Source: Phormidium ambiguum IAM M-71 (GTDB lineage: Bacteria > Cyanobacteriota > Cyanobacteriia > Cyanobacteriales > Aerosakkonemataceae). From it: a stretch of 37,675 nucleotides of DNA. Made by a program: the position numbers and the translations under genes. The notes beneath the pieces were generated by a model. That model saw only the letters and a program-made list of their open reading frames with translations. It was not told the DNA's origin and did no database searches. The DNA is taken from NCBI RefSeq assembly GCF_001904725.1, contig NZ_MRCE01000057.1, positions 1 to 37,675 on the forward strand, given 5' to 3'. This document shows positions 8,969 to 16,433 of the stretch, piece after piece (within the stretch, counting starts at the first letter, position 1; the number at the start of each line of letters is the position of its first letter).

Positions 8969-9340
8969 ATGTCAGACCTGGAAACACAGTACAATTTTGA
9001 CCAAAATACCATCGTTATCCACATTCAGTTGTTACCCAAAACTGATGCAAATCAACCTCGAACTGCGGTAGTAGGCGTAGGTATCAAAAATTCTCCACCT
9101 ATCATCACTAATACTAATGTAGAACAGTTAGAGTTACCTGCTCAAATTAATTCAATGCTGTCTCAGTTATCAGAAGAACTTCCGCAAAGGAAAGCGGCGG
9201 CATTAGAGTTAATGGAGAAACAACAAACTGAGGAATTACAACAGAATTATCAACAGCGAAAAGTGGCACCACCGCCAACAACTTCATCCAGTCAAACCAA
9301 TACTAATACTAGTCAAAAGCACCAACTAACTTTGTTTTAA
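8969..9340 (+). CDS. PRTRC system protein E-like, with C-terminal QLTLF
   Basis: A 123-residue protein. Residues about 14-80 follow the pattern of PRTRC protein E: a strand of hydrophobic residues ending in LLPK, then a second strand (RTAVVGVGIKNSPP), then LELPAQINSMLSQL and a basic helix (ELPQRKAAALELMEKQQ). The last 30 residues are a Ser/Thr/Gln/Pro-rich linker ending exactly in QLTLF (residues 119-123), which fits the bacterial beta-clamp binding consensus QL[S/D]LF. The element encodes its own clamp at 22.6 kb. E may thus tie the ubiquitin-like cassette to the replication fork; this is inference from the motif. It is followed 3 bases later by the ubiquitin-like gene. Confidence 0.65.
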   Translation: MSDLETQYNFDQNTIVIHIQLLPKTDANQPRTAVVGVGIKNSPPIITNTNVEQLELPAQINSMLSQLSEELPQRKAAALELMEKQQTEELQQNYQQRKVAPPPTTSSSQTNTNTSQKHQLTLF

Positions 9341-9343
9341 ACT

Positions 9344-9775
9344 ATGCCACTCATCATTCTTGAAGGTCAAAGAATTTCCTTGATTCCCGAACAATGTGCC
9401 ACAGATGAAAGCATCGTCAATACCTTATTACCTTTCTATCCAGATGTGGCGAATGCAACTATTTCTAGAAAAGTTGTAGACGGTGAAGAACATATCGAAA
9501 TCGTCAAAAAGGTGGGAACTAAAGGGAACTTTGCTCTTATCAAATCCCTGCAAACTGCACCAGAGTCAATTAATCCTGCACTTTCTCTTAGTTATCAACT
9601 CAAAGAGCTGGAAATTCAAGGTAAATTAAGTTTAGAAACTCTCTTGAGTATCTCGGAAGAAATTGAAGTAGCAATAGCACAAGGAGAACAAGCAAGCAAA
9701 GCTACCAACAGTGCTCTAGCAAATTTAATCGCCTCTCCCCCCATCCCTTCTAAACATCCAATTCCTAACTTATAA
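9344..9775 (+). CDS. PRTRC system protein C-like ubiquitin-fold protein with extension
   Basis: A 143-residue protein. Residues 1-61 match PRTRC protein C, a ubiquitin-like modifier candidate: strand ILEGQRISL, a helix with IVNTLLPFYPDVANATI, then DGEEHIEIVKKVGTKG. Family members usually end near the GTKG motif (here 58-61). This one continues for about 82 residues: a helical segment (LSYQLKELEIQGKLSLETLLSISEEIEVAI) and a Pro-rich tail. That layout would suit a precursor cut by the JAMM peptidase encoded two genes downstream, or a fusion to a helical adaptor. Neither is shown. The next gene starts 1 base after the stop, so translation is tightly coupled. Confidence 0.75.
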   Translation: MPLIILEGQRISLIPEQCATDESIVNTLLPFYPDVANATISRKVVDGEEHIEIVKKVGTKGNFALIKSLQTAPESINPALSLSYQLKELEIQGKLSLETLLSISEEIEVAIAQGEQASKATNSALANLIASPPIPSKHPIPNL

Positions 9776-9776
9776 A

Positions 9777-10523
9777 ATGTCAGTTACCACTGCTGCCATT
9801 ACACATTTGCGCTCTTGTCAATTCCCTGTTTCTGTTGCACAGGGACTTGATTATTTGACTCAATTAAAGGAAAGTGTTGTTTTACTTTCTCTTTACAAAG
9901 CAAACTTTCCTTGTGAATGGGAAAAATCAATCGCACCTTTCTTTCCCCTGGCTTCTAATTCTCCCTATTCTCCCAGAGAAATCCAATTTTTAGAATTAGT
10001 GGATTCCCAACTATTTCCACTTGGCTTAGACTGTTTTGAATGGGATGAAAGATTGGATTTTATCCCATTTTGGTCTCACGAACTGGATTTTTATCAAAGG
10101 GATATCGAAGAATTTGAGCCAAGTACACAATTTCTCATTTGTTTGTATGATTCAACTTATTTACAAGGTGATTGGTATACTCATTTTAGCATTAAGCCGG
10201 GTCGAGTAGTTACCGCCGACCAAGTTGATTTCGACCAACTCAAGCAGCTATGTAACCAAGCTTCCGAACCAATATGTTATCTCTATGAAGCTATCAGTAT
10301 TATCGACCACAGTACAGGTAGTATTTGGCTTGATGAAACTGGGGAATCTGCTTTCTATTTTGAGTGGTCGCAATCCAATCTTTCTATCTTAGCTGCTGAT
10401 TGGTTAATCGCACAAAACTTTAACCAAAAAGCTGAACTACTTTGTTTGTGGTTGCAAGAAAGTAACCAGAATAAAATTTCCCTGATCCAACTTTGGAATG
10501 ATGCTAAAAAAAGTAAATTATGA
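9777..10523 (+). CDS. PRTRC system protein F-like
   Basis: A 248-residue acidic protein. Its position between C and B matches the order in PRTRC cassettes. The C-terminal part fits what I know of protein F: a segment SIWLDETGESAFYFEW followed by a helix LAADWLIAQNFNQKAELLCLWLQ. The N-terminal 100 residues hold many aromatic and acidic residues, with no metal or nucleotide motif. Its biochemical role in PRTRC systems is unknown. It overlaps the E2-like gene by 4 bases (ATGA). The assignment is weaker than for C, B, A and ThiF and rests on position plus a loose C-terminal pattern. Confidence 0.55.
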   Translation: MSVTTAAITHLRSCQFPVSVAQGLDYLTQLKESVVLLSLYKANFPCEWEKSIAPFFPLASNSPYSPREIQFLELVDSQLFPLGLDCFEWDERLDFIPFWSHELDFYQRDIEEFEPSTQFLICLYDSTYLQGDWYTHFSIKPGRVVTADQVDFDQLKQLCNQASEPICYLYEAISIIDHSTGSIWLDETGESAFYFEWSQSNLSILAADWLIAQNFNQKAELLCLWLQESNQNKISLIQLWNDAKKSKL

Positions 10524-11245
10524 CTTTAGCTAACTTAGAAAGTCGATTGTTAATAAATGCGATCGCACCCAAAGACATCCTCGCTTCTCTCTACATCTTT
10601 GAAGGCCAATATTTACTAAAATACCAAGAAAATGACCAGATTTTTAGTAAATTTATTTCCTCAGAAGCAGTGCGAAATGCGTTCTGTCAACTACCAGTTG
10701 ATTCTGGGTTTTTACCACCTGGTATTGTTAGGTGGGGAAGCACTACCAAGGGAACTTTCATTGTCAAATTTATTCCGGCAACAAGCAACAATCAATTTAC
10801 CTTTGTTGAAGATAGTCAAAACCAAATTCTTTCTTTACCATTGCCTGGATTAGTGTTAATAGGTATAGGTCGCCAATATTTCTTTTGGGCAGTAAAAACT
10901 AAGCAATTTGACCCAAATGCTAAAGTATTCCACGCTCCCTTACCTAATATTAACTCTTGGGGAGCTATTTGTTTTGGTAACAACTTTGTCCCTGATGCTA
11001 GCACTGAGACTATTGAATTTGTTTGTCAACTATTTGGTAGCAGTCCCTTCAATGGTGATAGCGTTACTGGCAAATCAAAAGCATTTCCATCAGATATTAG
11101 AAAGCAACTACATTACCTACACAAACATCAAAAACGGAGTTATCCATTGCGGGATTTAGTTGATTACCCAAGTCGCTATAAAACCATTGGAGAACTTATC
11201 GATTTCATGGTGAAACAAAGTTATGAATCAACCACCTTTAATTAA
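10520..11245 (+). CDS. PRTRC system protein B, E2-like fold
   Basis: A 241-residue protein that fits PRTRC protein B, the divergent E2 family (Prok-E2 type D). Landmarks in order: FLPPGIVRWG (residues about 64-73), the hydrophobic SLPLPGLVLIGIG, then VFHAPLPNINSWGAICFGNN (residues about 136-155), where H138-A-P resembles the HPN turn of E2 enzymes and C151 sits where a thioester cysteine could be. The C-terminal third has SPFNGDSVTGK and SRYKTIGELIDF. By family knowledge it would carry an activated ubiquitin-like protein between the E1 and a target; catalysis by C151 is inference. It overlaps both neighbours (4 and 23 bases). Confidence 0.8.
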   Translation: MTLANLESRLLINAIAPKDILASLYIFEGQYLLKYQENDQIFSKFISSEAVRNAFCQLPVDSGFLPPGIVRWGSTTKGTFIVKFIPATSNNQFTFVEDSQNQILSLPLPGLVLIGIGRQYFFWAVKTKQFDPNAKVFHAPLPNINSWGAICFGNNFVPDASTETIEFVCQLFGSSPFNGDSVTGKSKAFPSDIRKQLHYLHKHQKRSYPLRDLVDYPSRYKTIGELIDFMVKQSYESTTFN

Positions 11246-11837
11246 TTACTTAGTTGCTCAGAAAAACCCCCTACCTCCCTGTAATGCCTCTTTGTACGAA
11301 TTCATTTTAGCAAACAATGGAGTCTTGATTCGAGGCGAGAGAGATGGATTAAGTGTGATTGCGCCACTGGTTGAATGTAACATCCCTGGATTAGTGGACA
11401 TTGAACCACAATTTCACTTCAAATATCCTCTAGTTCCTCGGAAATTGCTAGAAGAAATATTGCGCCTTTCTCAACAAGCAGCACCTCATGAAATACTCTT
11501 CCATTTGTCCTACGAACAAACATGGAAACTTAGTATTCCTCCACAAACAAGGCAGGAATTAACTGTTACTCGGTTGGATAGTTCTCCTCATATCTTGATA
11601 GAAATCCACAGTCACCACATTTTACCTGCTAACTTTTCTGATCGAGATAATTCTGAGGAGTCAGGCTTCAAAATATATGGAGTTATTGGCACAATTTTTA
11701 GTCAACCAACTTTGCGATTGAGAGTGGGGATTTATCATCAAGTATTTTGGGAAATTCCCGCTCATTTTGTTTTCGAGATGCCCAAAGAAATTTATGATGC
11801 TACCTTAGTCGATTATGTCAGATTCCTCATACCCTAA
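11223..11837 (+). CDS. PRTRC system protein A, JAMM/JAB metalloprotease
   Basis: A 204-residue protein. The metal-binding JAMM motif HxHx7Sx2D is complete: H129-S-H131, S139 and D142, in IEIHSHHILPANFSDRD. E90 in APHEILFHLSY is in the place of the upstream catalytic Glu. The N-terminal 70 residues are the PRTRC-A-specific lead. JAMM peptidases remove or process ubiquitin-like proteins; here the likely substrate is the C-like protein two genes upstream, possibly cut near its GTKG. It overlaps E2-like B and the ThiF gene by 23 bases each, so the three are probably made in step. The catalytic set looks intact. Confidence 0.85.
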   Translation: MNQPPLINYLVAQKNPLPPCNASLYEFILANNGVLIRGERDGLSVIAPLVECNIPGLVDIEPQFHFKYPLVPRKLLEEILRLSQQAAPHEILFHLSYEQTWKLSIPPQTRQELTVTRLDSSPHILIEIHSHHILPANFSDRDNSEESGFKIYGVIGTIFSQPTLRLRVGIYHQVFWEIPAHFVFEMPKEIYDATLVDYVRFLIP

Positions 11838-12663
11838 TGCACTTCCTATTCTCTTAACTCCTCACAAACAAATCCAATTCTTCCTGGTTGGATGTGGCGG
11901 AACCGGAGGATTTTTAGCACCAATGTTAGCGAGGTTGATTGTAGCTTTAGAAAAGGGTGGTATGCCAGCCCAAGGAACTTTTGTTGATTTTGATGTAGTG
12001 GATCATCTTAACGTACCGCGTCAAAACTTTTGTGCTGTGGATATTGGCTTTAATAAAGCCGAAGTTTTGGCAACTCGATATAGCCTCGCTTATGGAATCA
12101 AACTGGGTGCTTACACTAATCCCTTCTCTGGAGAAATGGTCAATTTACAATGGCAGAAACTGATTATTTTGATTGGTTGTGTTGACAATAGTGCAGCTAG
12201 GATTGAACTTAGCAAAGTTTTGGATTTAACAGACTATTATTATGCCAATCGGGAACTACCCAGAGTTTGGTGGATGGATTGTGGTAACTTTGGTCAAGGT
12301 GTTCCGGCTGGACAAGTTTTGCTGGGTTCGACTAACGATTTTGAGCCAAAGAAAGCCTTTAACGACCTGAATAATCCTAACTTTTGTGTTAATCTTCCAT
12401 CTCCTAGTTTTCAACATCCTGATTTGCTTGTTCCACAACCAGAGGAATTAACAAATCAACAGCTTTCTTGTGCCCAAATAACTGCTATGAATGCTCAGAG
12501 TCTCTTTATTAATCAACGAGTTGCTGCGGAGGCTATTGAGATGTTGTCACAGTTGGTGTTGACCAAAAGTTTACGACGATTTGCTACTTATTTCCATTGC
12601 AGTAGCGGAAGTAGTCGTTCTCTATATACTTCCCAAGAAACTTTGATGAGTCTCTGTAATTAG
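11815..12663 (+). CDS. PRTRC ThiF-family E1-like adenylating enzyme
   Basis: A 282-residue protein with the ThiF/E1 Rossmann core: GCGGTGG at residues 27-33, the acidic strand end VDFDVVDHLNVPRQNF (D60, N66, R69), then DIGFNKAEVLA with the conserved Lys. LIGCVDNSAAR is the later ATP-site turn. Cysteines that might take a thioester are C156 (WMDCGN) and C219 (QLSCAQ); the latter lies in a segment usual for PRTRC ThiF proteins. The enzyme would activate the C-terminus of the ubiquitin-like C protein with ATP. It is the last gene of the tightly packed run, and the next unit starts after a leader hairpin. Confidence 0.88.
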   Translation: MSDSSYPNALPILLTPHKQIQFFLVGCGGTGGFLAPMLARLIVALEKGGMPAQGTFVDFDVVDHLNVPRQNFCAVDIGFNKAEVLATRYSLAYGIKLGAYTNPFSGEMVNLQWQKLIILIGCVDNSAARIELSKVLDLTDYYYANRELPRVWWMDCGNFGQGVPAGQVLLGSTNDFEPKKAFNDLNNPNFCVNLPSPSFQHPDLLVPQPEELTNQQLSCAQITAMNAQSLFINQRVAAEAIEMLSQLVLTKSLRRFATYFHCSSGSSRSLYTSQETLMSLCN

Positions 12664-12687
12664 TTTATCTACGTTGTACAGAAGAGG

Positions 12688-12741
12688 ATTTTTTAGAGAG
12701 CGCTGATGCGCTTGTGCGGATGAAAAGAACTTCTAAAAAAT
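12688..12741 (+). promoter_or_regulatory. Nested inverted repeats in the radical SAM leader
   Basis: Outer arms ATTTTTTAGA (12688-12697) and TCTAAAAAAT (12732-12741) pair perfectly over 10 bp and enclose the GCGC-TGAT-GCGC hairpin (12700-12711). The right outer arm ends at the base just before the ATG at 12742, so folding would hide the ribosome binding region. It looks like an RNA switch or an operator pair; no regulator is known. Confidence 0.5.
12700..12711 (+). repeat. GCGC-TGAT-GCGC leader hairpin, site 3
   Basis: Loop variant TGAT with stem AGCGC/GCGCT. It lies 30 bases upstream of the radical SAM start codon and is nested inside a longer inverted repeat. Confidence 0.7.
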
Positions 12742-13506
12742 ATGGAAAGACTTCTGACAACTACAGGTAGGTTTTGCCCTTTTGGATGCCGCTATTGCTT
12801 TGCAGCGTCTCCCAGCTATCAACCCTTTTTAAACTTAGTTGAAGTTACCAAACTTCAAGAGATTATAGCAGGGTATGAATACATTCAACTAGCTTGTGAT
12901 ACAGAACTTTTTCTCAATCCTCCCGAAGCTTTAAGACTGCTAAGAGAAGTTGTAGAAGCTAATCAAAATGTGAGTTTCATTACCAAGATGGCTCTTTCGG
13001 ACCGCTTAATTGAGAAAATAGCTCTTGTTGGTCAAGAAGCTAAGTTGAAAGGATTGATTGTTAGTGGCAGTATTTCCTTAACTAGCTTGGATTCTGTGGC
13101 ACAATATGAACCATATTGTGCTACACCAGAGCAACGAATTAATACCTTAAAGAACCTCTACCACTCAGGAATTCATACAAGAGTGGCTTTGCGACCTTTA
13201 ATTCCATCAGTTAGTTTGGATGAATTGCTCGAATTGGTGGATCTAACATTGCCTTATACTTATGGGTATTATTCCGGCCCTCTTTGGTTAGAACGTCTCA
13301 ATCAAGAAATGGTTTCTCCTGGTACAGTGATATCAAAACGACCAGTTTCTTGGATGGCTGGAAATCCGCGTTGGTATTGTTTGGAACATCCACAGAAGCA
13401 GCAAGCTCTGGCTGAGTATATTCAACAACGGGGCAGCAAACTATACCAAAGCAGCGTTGAAGCTATAGCCGCCACTCAGTTTCAATATTTAGCTAAGGTT
13501 AGTTAA
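12742..13506 (+). CDS. Radical SAM protein linked to the PRTRC cassette
   Basis: A 254-residue protein with the canonical iron-sulfur motif CxxxCxxC at C12, C16 and C19 (CPFGCRYC, followed by FAA). The remainder fits a short TIM-barrel: IQLACDTELFLNPPEALRLL (near the usual SAM-binding strand), SFITKMALSDRLIE, LIVSGSISL, TRVALRPLIPSVSLDELLELVD. There is no SPASM or second cluster domain, so it is a minimal radical SAM enzyme, somewhat like the spore photoproduct lyase or anaerobic-activator classes in its start. Substrate unknown. It follows ThiF by 78 bases and overlaps its partner gene by 1 base. Its position suggests modification of a component of the ubiquitin-like system; this is inference. 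Confidence 0.8.
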   Translation: MERLLTTTGRFCPFGCRYCFAASPSYQPFLNLVEVTKLQEIIAGYEYIQLACDTELFLNPPEALRLLREVVEANQNVSFITKMALSDRLIEKIALVGQEAKLKGLIVSGSISLTSLDSVAQYEPYCATPEQRINTLKNLYHSGIHTRVALRPLIPSVSLDELLELVDLTLPYTYGYYSGPLWLERLNQEMVSPGTVISKRPVSWMAGNPRWYCLEHPQKQQALAEYIQQRGSKLYQSSVEAIAATQFQYLAKVS

Positions 13507-13919
13507 TGAAAACTGCATCTATCGCGATTACTTTAATCGACCCAGACTTTAACTTTTCGTTGCCTGCACGGTGGGGAACTGATTATCAAATCGATGCAAT
13601 TGATGTTGTTTACTTGAACGGAGAAACGGCTCTTTGCTTGCATCTTTCTCCTTTACAAAACCCCAATATCAATACCTTTGTACAAGGATGCCAAAAGATT
13701 AATTGTTCCACCGACTATCCCTACTTTTATCTGTCCTGTTCGCAAAACTCGATTCCTCCAGCAATAGGTAGTGCATGGGGAACTTTGTGGAGGGTATCGG
13801 AATGCCGCACTGTTTTGAAGGAAAGTTATGTGCCAACAGAAGGTTATTGTTTAGTTTGGCACTGGCGGCTGACTTTTAGTAAAAGAAGAGAACCAATCAA
13901 ATTTCTTCCGACTGCTTAA
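13506..13919 (+). CDS. Unknown partner of the radical SAM protein
   Basis: A 137-residue protein whose ATG overlaps the stop of the radical SAM gene by one base, so the two are translationally coupled. It has six cysteines (CLHL, GCQKINCS, LSCSQ, SECRT, YCLVW), many for its size, and WHWRLTFSKRREP near the end. It could be a substrate, a chaperone or a metal-binding partner of the radical SAM enzyme. No family is recognised. A strong terminator follows. Confidence 0.75.
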   Translation: MKTASIAITLIDPDFNFSLPARWGTDYQIDAIDVVYLNGETALCLHLSPLQNPNINTFVQGCQKINCSTDYPYFYLSCSQNSIPPAIGSAWGTLWRVSECRTVLKESYVPTEGYCLVWHWRLTFSKRREPIKFLPTA

Positions 13920-13927
13920 GTAAGACT

Positions 13928-13966
13928 AAACAAACCAATGCACATCGATGGCATTGGTTTGTTTTC
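13928..13966 (+). terminator. Rho-independent terminator after the radical SAM operon
   Basis: Perfect 14-bp arms, AAACAAACCAATGC and GCATTGGTTTGTTT, with a 9-base loop, followed by TTC. Together with the A-rich left arm it could also serve in the reverse direction. Confidence 0.8.
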
Positions 13967-13969
13967 GTG

Positions 13970-13987
13970 TTGGTGCTGACGCACCAA
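13970..13987 (+). repeat. Leader hairpin with changed stem, site 4
   Basis: TTGGTGC-TGAC-GCACCAA: the loop TGAC is kept while both arms differ from the GCGC form and still pair over 7 bp. This compensatory change supports a role for the fold itself. It lies 26 bases upstream of the Ycf35-like start codon and just after a terminator. Confidence 0.7.
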
Positions 13988-14013
13988 ATTTTTAGTAGTG
14001 TTAATTTAATCAA

Positions 14014-14469
14014 ATGAGTCACTTTTCCACCATAAAAACTACTCTCTCTAATGGACAAGCACTTCAAGAAGGACTCAAAACTCTTTTGGAGAAAATAGGA
14101 ATTACTCCAGAGATTGAAAGTCACGAGAATCCTGTTGCTTTGATTAATGGGTACGATCGCACAGATTCGCAAGAAGCCAACATTATTATCCGACGCACGC
14201 AACTACAAGGCTTAATTGATATTGGCTTTCGCTGGAATCCTTCTCAAAACTGCTACGATGCTGCGATCGATCCTTGGGATTTTGGCAGAAATCTTCTGTC
14301 CAACCATTTTGAAAATGTTGAAGATTTCCTAGAAGAAGTGCAAATGGCACATAACGCTGCTTTCATTAATATCCATTATCCCGCACATCTTTGGTCAAGA
14401 GAAACCATCACGGCATCCGATGGAACTTTGACAACTACTCTCACTAAAAACGTTGACCTTTACGCCTAA
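14014..14469 (+). CDS. ycf35: DUF1257 (Ycf35-like) protein
   Basis: A 151-residue protein that opens with MSHFSTIKT, the signature start of DUF1257/Ycf35, and contains LLEKIGITPEIE, a polar strand region (EANIIIRRTQLQGLIDIGFRWN) and YDAAIDPWDFG. Ycf35 is conserved in cyanobacteria and some plastid genomes; its biochemical role is not settled. Here it is the first of the typical trio with DUF2997 (9 bases downstream) and a Ycf46-type AAA ATPase, and is more likely a plasmid-borne paralog than the housekeeping copy. Confidence 0.85.
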   Translation: MSHFSTIKTTLSNGQALQEGLKTLLEKIGITPEIESHENPVALINGYDRTDSQEANIIIRRTQLQGLIDIGFRWNPSQNCYDAAIDPWDFGRNLLSNHFENVEDFLEEVQMAHNAAFINIHYPAHLWSRETITASDGTLTTTLTKNVDLYA

Positions 14470-14478
14470 AAGGAACTC

Positions 14479-14676
14479 ATGTCAGAACCAACCAAAATCA
14501 AAATTACTCAACGCAAAGGACAACCATTAGAAGTGGAAGTTCTCAACGTAACTGGCGATTCTTGCACGGAAATAACAGCGCCTTTCAATCAACTTGGTGT
14601 TTCGCAACCCCAGCTAAAAGAGGAATATTTCGAGCCATCGATTTCTGTAGATACAACCACAGAAATTCATCTGTAA
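14479..14676 (+). CDS. DUF2997 small protein
   Basis: A 65-residue protein. IKITQRKGQPLEVEVLNVTGDSC and the later FNQLGV followed by an acidic end match DUF2997, the small cyanobacterial family found beside DUF1257. It starts with ATG after an AAAAGGAACTC ribosome-binding region 9 bases from the previous stop. Function unknown; probably a subunit of the same assembly as Ycf35 and the AAA ATPase. Confidence 0.8.
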   Translation: MSEPTKIKITQRKGQPLEVEVLNVTGDSCTEITAPFNQLGVSQPQLKEEYFEPSISVDTTTEIHL

Positions 14677-14693
14677 ATCTCAGTTTCTGCTAT

Positions 14694-14727
14694 GGGATTG
14701 GGCAATTTCCTAATCCCTTTTTCTTTA
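14694..14727 (+). terminator. Terminator between DUF2997 and the AAA gene
   Basis: Arms GGGATTGGG and CCTAATCCC (one G-U pair) around CAATTT, followed by TTTTTCTTT. It could lower expression of the AAA gene that follows. Confidence 0.7.
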
Positions 14728-14740
14728 GGGACTTTCTAAT

Positions 14741-16390
14741 ATGTTTGATACCGACCAATTGTGTACTTGGCTGAGAGCGGGAATTGCTACGGTTACTGTC
14801 GATACTCCAGCGGCTTCTGAACCCGCCTTAGTGGATCAAATTGTAGTGGATTTGCACAAACGTTACAGAACTATTCTGCAATGGGACTGCGGACATCAAT
14901 TTCTCACAGTGACTCCCGTAATCCAGAGAAATGTTATCACTAAAATTGACAAAACTATTACTAATGGAGTCAAAGTCGAAGCTCATCCTATTGTGACTTT
15001 CATCAAGCACCTAGAAAGTCTCATTCAAGAAAGTTTAAGCGATGAAGAAACTAATCCAACTTTGATTATCGCTAAAGATTTTCTGGAATTTATTGGTAAA
15101 CTCGATTCCCGGAGAGATTGGATTAGATTAGCTCAAGATTTGTTCTTTGATCTGAAACGTTCTCCCCATCGCTTAATTCTGATTCACCAGGGATTAAACA
15201 TTCCTCATTACTTCAAAGATTTAGTTTGGGAAATGTCTAACCAATTACCCAATTCTTCCGAAGTCGAACAGATTAAACAACATAAACTTACTACTCTTGG
15301 TGCTAATGCTAGAGAGAATAATGTTAGCTTTGAGATGAGTTTATGTGACCAACAACTAGGACATCTCACTCGTGCTTTGCAAGGAATGACACCAGAAGGA
15401 ATTGAGGATATTTTGCAAGTAGCCGCTATTTCACATAGAGGCATTAATCAAAGAGCGATCGACCAAATACTCGAAATCAAAAAGCAGCATTTAGCAGCTA
15501 AAGGAGTCACCTTTGCACCACCACCCGACGTACCAGTTCAAGGACTTCCAGCAATAACAACTTGGGCTTCTCTACAACTGCCATTGTTAGACAGTAATGC
15601 TCGCGCCGCTCATAATCTAGAAAAACCCGCAAATATCCTCTGTGTGGGCGTTTCAGGTACGGGAAAATCTCTGTCTGTCAAAGCTCTAGCCGCTAGTTGG
15701 GCTATACCTTGTTTGGCATTGGATATGGGGAAATTAATGTCCAAAGAACTTGGAAGCAGCGAGGCTAACCTCAGAAACATTTTGCAACAAGCCGAAGCAC
15801 TTGCACCATGTCTACTTTGGATAGATGAAATGGATAAGCAGCTTACTCAACGTTCCTCTGATACCGATGGGGGTACTACTGCTCGCATGGTAGGAACATT
15901 ACTCACTTGGTTAGAAGAAAATAAAGCAGATGTGATAGTCGCCGCAACCGCAAATCGTCCTTGGGGATTTTCTCAAGAAATGTTGCGCCGATTTAAGGTA
16001 TTTTATGTTGATTTACCTGACTACCAAACCAGAGCAGAAATTTGGAAAGTGCAGATGGAACATTATCTGATTGAAGCAGAAAGTGAATTGATCGAGCTAT
16101 TAGCAGAAAACTCGGTTAGCTATACTGGTGCAGAGATTCGCAACATTGTTAAAGAAGCTGCGACTGAGGCATTTGCTAACGGGAGTCCTAGAATGGTAAG
16201 TTGCGATCGCTTGTTAGCTCTCTTGAATCGCAAACCTGCACAGTGGAGCAGTGACACCGAAGAACTCGCCGCCCTGCGTCAATGGGCGACATCAGGTGGA
16301 GCCGAACTCGCCGCACCTATTGAACAGCAAAGTAGAGTCATTTCTTCTAATAATAACGGTTATCTTGAGCGGGAAGTATCTTGGCAATAA
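14741..16390 (+). CDS. ycf46: Ycf46-like AAA+ ATPase
   Basis: A 549-residue protein. Residues about 1-280 match the Ycf46 N-terminal region (VTFIKHLESLI, SRRDWIRLAQDLFFDLK, LILIHQGLNIP). The AAA module follows: Walker A GVSGTGKS (303-310), Walker B LLWIDEMD (about 359-366), sensor ATAN (402-405), arginine finger in LRRFKV, then the lid LAENSVSYTGAEIRNIVKEA. All catalytic residues look intact. Ycf46 proteins are cyanobacterial and plastid AAA ATPases with poorly known remodelling roles. It follows Ycf35 and DUF2997, separated by a terminator, and is followed by another. Confidence 0.85.
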   Translation: MFDTDQLCTWLRAGIATVTVDTPAASEPALVDQIVVDLHKRYRTILQWDCGHQFLTVTPVIQRNVITKIDKTITNGVKVEAHPIVTFIKHLESLIQESLSDEETNPTLIIAKDFLEFIGKLDSRRDWIRLAQDLFFDLKRSPHRLILIHQGLNIPHYFKDLVWEMSNQLPNSSEVEQIKQHKLTTLGANARENNVSFEMSLCDQQLGHLTRALQGMTPEGIEDILQVAAISHRGINQRAIDQILEIKKQHLAAKGVTFAPPPDVPVQGLPAITTWASLQLPLLDSNARAAHNLEKPANILCVGVSGTGKSLSVKALAASWAIPCLALDMGKLMSKELGSSEANLRNILQQAEALAPCLLWIDEMDKQLTQRSSDTDGGTTARMVGTLLTWLEENKADVIVAATANRPWGFSQEMLRRFKVFYVDLPDYQTRAEIWKVQMEHYLIEAESELIELLAENSVSYTGAEIRNIVKEAATEAFANGSPRMVSCDRLLALLNRKPAQWSSDTEELAALRQWATSGGAELAAPIEQQSRVISSNNNGYLEREVSWQ

Positions 16391-16433
16391 ACGCCAAAAT
16401 TACTTGTTCTGATTAGTTTATCCAACTCTCATC

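Noticed and set aside
12742-13506. Radical SAM protein as QueE, supplying preQ0 precursors for the DpdA-like enzyme
   Set aside because: Beyond the CxxxCxxC motif nothing resembles QueE, and the gene is placed with the PRTRC cassette about 7 kb away from the dpdA-like gene.
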